The notes under the pieces were generated by a model. The model was not told the DNA's origin. It searched no databases and worked only from the letters and a program-made list of their open reading frames with translations. The translations under genes were made by a program, and so were the position numbers. From Isoetes taiwanensis (lineage: Eukaryota; Streptophyta; Lycopodiopsida; Isoetales; Isoetaceae): a stretch of DNA of 64,000 bases. Shown in pieces: positions 56,641 to 64,000 of the stretch (position 1 is the first letter of the stretch; the number at the start of each line of letters is the position of its first letter). Location: positions 7,070,001-7,134,000 of the forward strand of contig JAJEKV010000064.1 in NCBI GenBank assembly GCA_021234155.1. The letters run 5' to 3'.

Positions 56641-59465
56641 CGGAAGTATATTTTAACGTCCACGAGGCCAACTGGCCTATGAGACGGTGAAAATACAATA
56701 TATCAGAAAGTATCCAAACACAAAGGAAAACCACAGAAACCCTGTACAATGTGTCTCTACCACTGGGACGAAAAAAACCCCCATGTGGGAGGAAAAACCC
56801 TTGTAGTAGGCGTTCAGAGGCCCTATCTGGGCGCTCAAATTCCCTGTGCTATGAGAACTCCCTGAAGGTGGAGACTTGCAGAATGTAGGACGCGAGACGT
56901 GCAACCATTGGCGAAGCCAGCAGTTGATGAATTGCTATCTCAGAGCATCTGAGATCGGCATGAGCTGCTCAGATGTGTGCATATGCCGAACATTCCTGTA
57001 GAGCATGGTGTTCATCTTCTACTATCTGCATGCTGGCATAATCTCTCATGCCGGGGGATTCCCTGCCCTCCATCCGTACCCCAGCGGCCTGTCTCAATTC
57101 TGAGATGGTGGGACCCTGTCCTTATTGCAGCTATAGCTCTCCGTTTCTTGGTAGAGATGTGTGCCTTCAAATACTGGTGGGGGCCATGTTCAAGCGACGG
57201 ATTAACCTGCGTGTGGTAGTGCTCTGTTTTGGGCTTTGCAAGAGTGGGCGCATCCCACAGAGAGGCAGCAAAGCACTCATTCAAATGCAGCTCCTGCTCC
57301 GCGATATCCGACATATCCATAATCTGTTGATAGTCTATGGACCATCTTGGGAACCATCGAGCCCGGGGAGGAAGACGTTGTGCATCCATTCTGTCAACCT
57401 TATGGAAATATGCAAGGTGCCTGCGCATAGCAGAATGCTGCTGGGGCCAAAAGCCAGTCTCATACAGCAAAATCGGATAAGGCACCGTGTCCTTGACGCC
57501 TAGGCTGTATGTCAGGAAAGCCTTCTGTACCCTCTCTAGCTTATCCCAAGTACCCTTGCTAACCGCTGGCCCCCAGACCTCTACCCCATACAGCAATACT
57601 GGTTCCACGAGTGCTCGGAACAGGTGTGCTTTGCGTGCCCAATCGCAGAGATCTATTCTGTAACAGCTATTCTGCATTGCATACAGGGCTTTCCATCCCG
57701 CGCTGACCCTTCTTTCTACACAGTCATCCCATAGCATGCTAGCAGAGAAATCGATTCCCAGATACTTAAAGGTCCTTACAGCTTCCATCCTTTGTCCTCT
57801 GTAATAGAAGTCTGGGATATCATGCTGCGCAGACAGGATTGGTAACAGCTTGATTTTCTGCTAGTTGACGGTCATTTCTGCTATGTCACAGAATTGACTG
57901 AGAGCATCCAAATGTTCATGCATACTCCTAGCTATATGGGACAACAAGCCCAGATCGTCTGCATAGAGCAACTGTTTTACTATATATGCCTCTGGCAACT
58001 GCGGGCCACCACCTCCATGTTCTTGCATCCAGGTCTCCAACTTGTCAATATAGCGTCCAAAAAGCGTTTGAGATAACGAGCATCCCTATTTAACACCTAT
58101 GGTGCTGTTCACCGGGTGATCTGATGCAGGCAAAGTGGCATATATTCCATCATAGAGCCGGTAGATGGCATTCTGCAAATCCTGTGGGACATGTAGCTCC
58201 TGCAAGCGTTGCCACAACAGGACTCGAGGGACCGTATAAATCCACGAAACAGCAATACAAGTCACGTCGTGCATTGCGGCTAGCTTCCATAAGGATTCTG
58301 AGAGTAAAGATATGATCACTCGTGGAGTGGGCAGGGCGAAAACCTGCCTGGCCAACTGCACGTACTCCAGCTTCCTCCGCCCATTGCGTTAACTTCTTCT
58401 CCAGCACACCTGCTAGAAGTTTTGCGAGTAACGGGCTCACCATGATCATACGATAGTTGGTGGAGTCATCCCTACTTCCCGTCTTATGAATAGGGGTGAC
58501 CTTGCTAACCATCCATTCCTGTGGGAGGCCCTCTCTGATGGCCTGATTGATTATCCTTGTCAAAGGCCCGAGCAAAGCTGGCCCACTCCATTTCAACAGC
58601 TCGGCCTGAAGTCCCTGCAAGTCCTTTGCTTTACCATTAGCAAGCTGCCTAAGAGGTGGATGTCCTCCTCTGAAAGTTGTAATGTTTCTCCTAGCTGATC
58701 TGGTATGTCAGCGATTGCTCCTGGGGGGTCATACAACTCCTCCAACCGTTGTCTCCACTGGTCTAAGGTAACATTGCCAGTGGTTGACGCCTCTTATACA
58801 GCACTCTACGCCAAAAGGCTTTTGGCTCAGTCATCAGTATATCAAACATGCGTTGCTGATTTTCTGCAATGTAGCGATGCTTTTTGGATTTCAAGAATGC
58901 CTTATAGTCCCTAATGGCCTGTTGCCGGAGCTGCGGATCTGAGATGGTGCGTAGCTGACTCTTTAGAGCCTTACATTCGGCGTCAAACCAGGGGTTTTGA
59001 GGGAATTGCACAGTGTCCCTTCGCGGGGGCTTTCTTGCTGCAAAGCATTCACTGACTGCCGTGAGTAAGGCCTTCACCAACCATTCACACTTATCATGCA
59101 ATGTATAGAGGGCATCAATCCCCTATAGCTCACGTTCAAGCGCCACCTCATATCCTGCCTGCTTCCGATAGTTCGGGGTATATCTCAAACCCCGAGGGCG
59201 CTTGTCATGTGGCCACGCCACTGAGTGCCTCCAATCCAAAGTGACATAGTGGATAATGGTCTGACAAAGTCTCTTCATCTCTTGTTTCTGTGCCTGTCGC
59301 GAAATCTCTAATGATATCAAGTCCTGGCACTAGAGCTAGGAGATAATCCACCACGCTGGCTCCACCATTGCCCCATCGCTTCTGCAAGTGAAGCCCTCTG
59401 ATCGCGGCCATCTGAGGGTCATTGATGCAGAGAATAAGATATGGTCTTCTTCTAGAATTGGCATT
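56641..59465 (-). mobile_element. 5'-truncated LINE inserted in the Tnp2-like element
   Basis: The minus-strand 3' end lies at about 56,641 with a CCTTC/TTCC-type tail (GAAGGAAGGAAGGACGG on plus), followed by a 3' UTR sharing TTAACGTCCACGAGGCC with the other copies. ORF2 runs up to about 59,465, where it stops inside the endonuclease. TTAGGA occurs next to the tail (56,620-56,630) and just beyond the truncated end (about 59,469), a possible target duplication. Confidence 0.8.
57012..59455 (-). pseudogene. LINE ORF2: end of endonuclease, reverse transcriptase, C-terminus
   Basis: In minus-strand order: the endonuclease end (GGASVVDYLLALVPGLDI, 59,350; SDHYPL, 59,265), a linker (NPWFDAECKALKSQLRTI, 59,000), RT fingers (EWMVSKVTPIHKTGSRDD, 58,500), LAGVLEKKLTQWAEEA, QAGFRPAHSTSDHIFTLR (58,340), the catalytic YADDL at 57,965-57,951, EAVRTFKYLGIDFSASMLWD (57,780) and the C-terminal RTGSHHLRIETGRW with CQHAD. 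Compared with the copy at 25.3-27.0 kb, the RT is present here. A stop follows GVK at 58,086, another lies near 57,863 (VN*QKIK), and the frame shifts elsewhere, so it is dead. It is a L1-type non-LTR polymerase for target-primed reverse transcription. Confidence 0.85.
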
Positions 59466-59656
59466 CAGTTTAGGAGTTGGTCCTGCATTAGAAAAATCTT
59501 AAATTAGTGTGTTATTGGTTCTAACAGCCGGCCTAATCGTTTTAGAGAACTCTGAGTCCGATATGGTCCTAAACCCGTAAGTTCTCTTTTTTAGTTTTGG
59601 GACATTTAGTAATTGACATATTTAATAATGGATGAGTGACAAATTTTTCTTTTCAG

Positions 59657-60162
59657 GCCTTCTCGAAGCATTGTTGAAACCTGGAACACAAAAACTGTGG
59701 TGAAGCTAGTAAGGATATTGACTAAAACAAATGCGCATGATGAACATATCAAATTACATCGGCTTCATGGAGACAATCTTTTGGAAATGACCCTTGACCT
59801 TTGAAGGGAAGTTGGTGTGAAGGATCTACACTCACGCTTGAGTCTCATGAGATGGATTTCAAGAATGAACCAAGAACAACCAATTGCTCTAGTGCAGGCT
59901 GGTAAGAGTTCTACTAAAAAACAGTTATGATCATGCATGCCTCTAACAAGTTAAGGCTATGATATCTTGTATATGACTACCTCTGACATATATATGCATG
60001 CATGTTAGCTCATCTCGCTAACCCTCTTTTTCTCTTTCTTGTTATTAATAATGATTTAGCTTCTGGCCTACAATCGCTTTCAAGGCTGCAAAACACTTCG
60101 AGTAGTTTGCAACGAACCTCCACTAGTCAATCTACATCCTTTCACTTTCAATAAATTGACCA
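59657..60162 (+). pseudogene. Terminal exons with SAM-like domain and one internal stop
   Basis: 59,657-59,901 after TTTTCAG reads SIVETWNTKTVVKLVRILTK, LHRLHGDNLLEMTLDL, a TGA at about 59,802, then REVGVKDLHSRLSLMRWISR. A second exon, 60,060-60,162 after TGATTTAG, reads SGLQSLSRLQNTSSSLQRTS and ends in TAA. The pattern (V-x-x-W..., DG/HGDNLL-x-(L/M)T, then G(V/I)-x-x-L-x-x-R-x-x-L) is that of a SAM protein-interaction domain. The TGA most likely replaces an Arg or Leu codon. It lies downstream of the LINE and may be the 3' end of the Tnp2-like gene or the tail of an unrelated host gene. Confidence 0.45.
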
Positions 60163-60221
60163 AGAGAAGATAATTTGATCAAGGGAGGTATTGAGAAAGT
60201 CTCAAGAGCTGAATGCGTCTA

Positions 60222-61718
60222 TGACGTTCCAGTACGATATACGGTCTCAAGACGTATACCGTACTGCGCCGTCACGCATACACGCCGTCTAGTCGACGTG
60301 TACGCCGACACATATCTAAGCAAGGACGCCCTAGGGGGCAACTTGCAATGGTGCGCACACTTAGCAATGCGCGCACCTTTAGACCTTTAAACCATTAAAG
60401 GAAGACCAAGGGTCATGGGAACCCTAAACCTAACTGATAGCCTACATAAGGCACCAAACCCTAACATTCCCTTTTTCGCCCACAGACCTTCTGAGCTCCG
60501 ATTCGCGCGCCCGAGGAGTCAATTCCAACTCCCACGATCTGCCAACACGCCCCAGCTTGTCAGATCATCCTTCCGACCGCATCCCGCGGCGAGCGAGACA
60601 TGGACGCTTAGCCGGATCAAGAGAGGAGGAACCGGGGATCGGGGTATTTGGTCGATTGAATAGCTTAAACCTCATTCCAGCCTTCGAACCAGTAGGTTTA
60701 ACCTATTAAATCGCCCTTAGTAGCCCAACAGACCCTGACACTGACTCTAACTAAAGAATTGACTCTATGTATTAGATTAGTTCTTATTAATTATGATCAT
60801 ATGATGGATGGTTGTATTCTGTGGACTCATTGTATTGGGAAGGGTGGGTAGAGACTTAAGGCTTAGTAGATGATGCTCCTAGCTAGTCCCTCTTAGTGCA
60901 TTACTAGAATTCGGCCTGTGTACAAGAGCCCACCTGGTTGTGGGTGAAGGGGCCAGACTGGCTTAGAATGAGATTCGTGTTCTAACCCTTGACCGATCCC
61001 TCTGGTGTGTAAGGCCTACCGGGGATCAGAGTGACTAGGTCTAATGGCTTGCCACTGAGTGTGGGTAAGGCATGGGCTCGACACCCGTGGAGTGATGCGT
61101 CACTCTCCAGTGGGTTGAAGTCGAATAAGGGCAGTGGCCCTCTAGTCACCTTGGGTTAGCATGTAGATCTCTAGAGGGAGTGATCCCTACCTGCCCCATC
61201 GGGACTGGGGAGATGTAACCCAGGAATAGCCCCTTTGGCTATGCACCCGGCGGGCTACAGTCAGGTCCCAACACTTTTCAACCTACTCTGCAAAGTGTGC
61301 ACAGGAGGGGCGGATGGAGTGGACAACCCTAAGCCATGTTCTTATGCCAGCCCAATCCATTGTCATGATTCTGTCTGCACTGAACTCTGGAGACCCAAGC
61401 TTGTCAGTCATCCCCTGGAGTCTGAGCCTTGGGTAGGACTTCCTTTGTATTGTGCTGATCTTTGTCTATGCAGGTGTTGATGTGCCACCCTTCGAGGTGG
61501 ATATATGATGATATGTTACTGACGTGTATGTTTACGCTTCCGCAGCTAGGTAGGCCCTGAGGGAGACGGGGTAAAATGACCCCTTCACTCTTCCCACTGT
61601 GGACTCTAAACGGTCACAGTGATATGTGGAGGGCCCTGTATCAGTGTGGAGCTGGTGCGGGGGATGAACTCCTATTTGTATACGGTGCGAGCATCGTATA
61701 CGAGTAGGGGACGTTACA
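60222..61718 (+). repeat. 5' LTR (start inferred)
   Basis: The end is fixed by the PBS. The proposed start TGACGTTCC partly mirrors the end GGGGACGTTACA. A near-palindrome (CAGTACGATATACGGTCT with AAGACGTATACCGTACTG, 60,230-60,266) lies at the start, and a second one built on GTATACG...CGTATAC lies at 61,680-61,702 near the end. A start up to 60 bp upstream cannot be excluded. Confidence 0.6.
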
Positions 61719-61719
61719 G

Positions 61720-61731
61720 TGGTATCAGAGC
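61720..61731 (+). other. Primer-binding site (initiator Met-tRNA)
   Basis: TGGTATCAGAGC, a perfect match to the standard plant retrotransposon primer site, one base after the LTR end. Confidence 0.95.
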
Positions 61732-61923
61732 AATGTTCTTGGAGACCAAGAGCAAAGCACTGGCCATGCTCCCAGTAATACTAACTTGATAGGATCCTCA
61801 AGCCTCAAAAAGTGGGAAAATTTTTTTCTCACCTTTGTAGTTTATGCTAAGCTAGTAACAACTAAGTGAATTGGAATTTAATAAGACTAAAAAGAATAAG
61901 CCAAAAAATTTCCAAGTGAGGTG

Positions 61924-61990
61924 GTCTCACAGCTCGCGCCTGGTCGAAGAACTAAAAGTTAGTTTTTGAGTGAGGCGCAAGCTGTGAGAC
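61924..61990 (+). repeat. 67-bp hairpin, copy 1
   Basis: GTCTCACAGCT pairs with AGCTGTGAGAC, then GCGCCT with AGGCGC, then GAACTAA with TTAGTTTT. The base of the stem is the same as in the copies at 62,115 and 63,812, while the apex differs (GGTCGAAGAACTAAAAGTT). Confidence 0.9.
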
Positions 61991-62114
61991 ATCGAGCCAA
62001 GATCACTTAAATATGATGAATTTGAGAAAACTAATAGGGTAAAGCTAATTCTAAGATAAGAATTAGTAAGAATAGCATGATTCGATTACTTAAATTACTT
62101 AAAAATGTGTGAGA

Positions 62115-62179
62115 TCTCACAGCTCGCGCCTGGACTAAAAACTAAACTTTAGTTTTTGAGCGAGGCGACATTGTGAGAC
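62115..62179 (+). repeat. 67-bp hairpin, copy 2
   Basis: The left arm TCTCACAGCTCGCGCC and apex are the same as in copy 3. The right arm is damaged (GAGGCGACATTGTGAGAC), so the lower stem pairs less well. Confidence 0.85.
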
Positions 62180-62392
62180 CAATAAGTAGGAAAAGTCTGA
62201 AATAAGTGTAAGTTTTAACTAAATAGGTATCTTAGCATGTTAAATAGAGTAACTTGAAGTTTGACCTAAAAATTTTGAAAAGCTATAAATAGAAGTAGAC
62301 CCCCCTCATTTGAACATTCCCGCCTTAGAAACCAGCTCTCGCTCCCTAAGGCGATCTTTGGCGCCCGAGATCCGATTGACGATCCGTCAAAC

Positions 62393-63067
62393 ATGGCACG
62401 GACCAAGCAGATCATGAGGAAAGCCCGCCCCAGGCGGCGGCCCGCGCCCGTCGATGCCAAGACGATTCGGGCGATTTGCAGGGAGGAGCGCCTCCTTAAC
62501 CCTAACGACACACCTTCTTCGAGTGGGGGAGAACATTCGAACGAGCACAATGAAGAAGATGAAGCACACTCGGAAGCAGGGACGGAGGTAATTGGGGAAG
62601 AGGAGGAGGAAGCGCAGCGGGAAAGGAGAACCAAGGCCCGAGAGGAACGAAGGATGCCGACTCCAGAGCCGACTATTGAAGAGCAAGTCGAGGCCTGGAT
62701 TCGAGAAAAAGAAGCGGAGGAGCAGCAGGAGCAGATCGAGCCGAAGCTTCAGCCGGAAGAGGAGGCAGACCTCGCTCGGTTTATCAAGAAATACGAACGC
62801 AGAGAGAGGAGAAGAGAAGAGAAGAAGAGGAAGAGGGAAGAAGAAGAGAAGAAATCGGCCGAGGAGCGCAGGGAGAAGAAAGGGAAATGGGTGGGGAGCC
62901 CCAGGAAGTTCAAGGACGTCCCCATGGTGAAAAAGCCCAACCCGAAGATCACCATCACCGAACGGCCACCCGATCATCCCCCACCCCTGAGTTTCGGGAC
63001 GAAGAACTTAACCCCAACACGTAGGGGCAAGTTCTTCCAAACCCCCGATCAGAGAGTGGTGTGGTGA
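62393..63067 (+). CDS. First ORF of the LTR element, histone-H3-like N-terminus
   Basis: The ATG at 62,393 (context TCAAACATGG) opens 224 codons. Residues 1-11 are MARTKQIMRKA; histone H3 starts MARTKQTARKS. The rest is highly charged: an acidic stretch (EHNEEDEAHSEAG), then a long Glu/Arg/Lys coiled-coil-like segment (about residues 75-160), and a Pro/Lys-rich tail. There is no zinc knuckle and no recognisable capsid fold. In position it is where gag lies, but composition does not confirm gag. It ends at a TGA that overlaps the next open frame (63,061-63,444), which lies one base back and has no ATG, so the second may be reached by a frameshift or may be a decayed continuation. Confidence 0.6.
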   Translation: MARTKQIMRKARPRRRPAPVDAKTIRAICREERLLNPNDTPSSSGGEHSNEHNEEDEAHSEAGTEVIGEEEEEAQRERRTKAREERRMPTPEPTIEEQVEAWIREKEAEEQQEQIEPKLQPEEEADLARFIKKYERRERRREEKKRKREEEEKKSAEERREKKGKWVGSPRKFKDVPMVKKPNPKITITERPPDHPPPLSFGTKNLTPTRRGKFFQTPDQRVVW

Positions 63068-63444
63068 CCGAGCAGATAGCACCCGAGGAGGAGCAGCAGG
63101 ACACAGTGAAGAAGCCCCCTCCTTACCCGAAATGGGATAGGAAGAAGCAACCCCGGCCTGCCCGAGAGTCTTACGTCACCAACCCCATCAAAGTCTACGA
63201 GCGAAAGATGCGGGACCACGAGGCCTATATGAAGGAGTGGGAGGCATACAACTCCTACTACCAGGAGAACAGGGTCAGGACCATCGAAGGGGGTCACCCC
63301 ACAAAGCGGCCAGACCCACGACCCCCACCACCCAAGCCCAAGGTCCGAAAAAGCCTTCCCGAGAAGAAGCTCACTAAAAGCAGCTCGAGCAAAGAGCACT
63401 CACGGAGATTCGGCACTTTCCCAAGCAGCTTCTGGCTTCCCTGA
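63061..63444 (+). CDS. Overlapping open frame, continuation of the first ORF
   Basis: Open from GTG at 63,061, overlapping the stop of the previous ORF by seven bases. It reads TEQIAPEEEQQDTVKKPPPY, ESYVTNPIKVYERKMRDHEA, EWEAYNSYYQENRVRT, then a Pro/Lys-rich end. Composition is like that of the upstream ORF, so a single product joined by a -1 shift, or a frameshift mutation, are both possible. No known domain. Confidence 0.4.
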   Translation: MVTEQIAPEEEQQDTVKKPPPYPKWDRKKQPRPARESYVTNPIKVYERKMRDHEAYMKEWEAYNSYYQENRVRTIEGGHPTKRPDPRPPPPKPKVRKSLPEKKLTKSSSSKEHSRRFGTFPSSFWLP

Positions 63445-63811
63445 TTCCCGTGCCCCCTTTGCTCGGCTAGTTAGAGAGGTAATGCAGGATTTCAGGACTG
63501 ACTTTAGGGTCACAGATGAAATGTGGCTGCCCCGCAAGAAGCGGTGGCGGTTTATAGTGCAACATTTTGAAGACTCAACATCTTGCCTTTGTCCATGCCA
63601 AAGCAAGTAACCCTTATGAGGCAAGACATGTATCTTGCTAGACGCATTAAGGGAGAACGCCCTTAGAACCTTTTTGTAAATAATTGAAAATTTTGTAAAA
63701 TGGAACAATTTCGTGTACTTTAGTTGCCTGTACTTGACTAATTAGGACGAGTTAGCAGGTTTTAGCTTTTATTTCAGCAAAATAGGACAATTGCGGACCG
63801 AAAGGCGTGAT
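63445..63811 (+). other. Element interior, no recognised coding
   Basis: No pol-like motif seen. Open frames are short. Confidence 0.4.
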
Positions 63812-63878
63812 GTCTCACAGCTCGCGCCTGGACTAAAAACTAAACTTTAGTTTTTGAGCGAGGCGCAAGCTGTGAGAC
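63812..63878 (+). repeat. 67-bp hairpin, copy 3
   Basis: GTCTCACAGCT/AGCTGTGAGAC (11 perfect pairs), GCGCCT/AGGCGC (6 pairs) and CTAAAAACTAAA/TTTAGTTTTTGAG (12 pairs with one bulge) leave almost no loop. Confidence 0.95.
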
Positions 63879-64000
63879 CTTGCCCAAAACTCGCCCAAAA
63901 CAGCTCCAAATCGACCAAACAAGGGGTCGATTCTACCTGATTTGATAAGCCCATCATCCTTACACCCTTAATTTATCCAAATTGGACATGTTTTGATCAA

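Larger units (their letters stand above)
60222..64000 (+). mobile_element. LTR retrotransposon, 5' part (continues past the window)
   Basis: The PBS TGGTATCAGAGC at 61,720-61,731 lies one base after ...GACGTTACA. Upstream is an LTR of about 1.5 kb that I place from TGACGTTCC at 60,222. The leader (61,732-62,392) and an ORF at 62,393 follow. No pol domain appears before the window ends, and the 3' LTR is outside, so the start could not be tested against a second copy. Confidence 0.8.

Noticed and set aside
57048-58914. Plus-strand open frames across the LINE RT region
   Set aside because: The minus strand carries the clear RT motifs, including YADDL.
62266-63399. Minus-strand Leu/Ser/Phe-rich frames opposite the retroelement ORF
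   Set aside because: Shadow frames of a Glu/Arg/Lys-rich coding strand.

Overview
This is nuclear DNA from a land plant. It holds spliced genes with GT-AG introns, a DNA-repair helicase of the plant RAD5A type, a fragment of the chloroplast state-transition kinase STN7, PPR-repeat remains, and plant-type CACTA, LINE and LTR retrotransposons. The high repeat load, nested elements and PPR style suggest a large-genome seed-free plant (fern, lycophyte or bryophyte), but the window alone does not settle the species. I saw no rRNA, tRNA or CRISPR array.

Layout. 69-4777 (+): a complete 20-exon RAD5A-like gene, the only clearly intact large host gene. 5.6-13.3 kb: a truncated STN7 pseudogene, two exons of a small two-pass membrane protein gene, a frameshifted PPR pseudogene, and short repeats shared between these places. 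14-18.9 kb: LINE 3' remnants, a four-exon minus-strand gene remnant and local duplications. 19.7-21.3 kb: a tandem array of a unit of about 440 bp. 21,487-24,167: a complete non-coding LTR retrotransposon (minus strand) with matching LTRs, PBS, PPT and an AAAGG target duplication; its interior is full of small hairpins with a constant CACCAA loop and variable, covarying arms. 25.3-32.95 kb: one minus-strand LINE cut in two by a 3,865-bp CACTA element (27,025-30,889, GTC duplication); that element carries a minisatellite of about 1.7 kb with a 19-bp unit. 33-44.2 kb: mostly non-coding, with a five-copy 26-bp hairpin array, two copies of a segment of about 165 bp bearing a long palindrome, and a purine-rich repetitive tract.

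44.3-60.2 kb: a decayed Tnp2-like (CACTA-type) transposase gene on the plus strand, preceded by two strong fold-backs. It is split by a 7.7-kb element with its own inverted termini (46,669-54,362) and again by a 5'-truncated LINE (about 56.64-59.47 kb). The 7.7-kb element is the most unusual item. It carries a frameshifted DDE-like transposase of a little-described family on one strand, a small intact acidic nuclear-type protein, and, convergently, a gene whose product joins a coiled coil, a Cys/His cluster and an FCP1-like HAD phosphatase domain.

60.2 kb to the end: the 5' LTR, PBS and leader of another LTR retrotransposon. Its first ORF begins with a close copy of the histone H3 tail, and the leader and downstream region carry three copies of a 67-bp hairpin.

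The mobile elements are mostly nested, and the order of insertion can be read: the Tnp2-like element came first, then the 7.7-kb element and a LINE landed in it; the other LINE came before the CACTA that splits it. Most element genes are broken by frameshifts or stops, so current activity would need intact relatives elsewhere in the genome.
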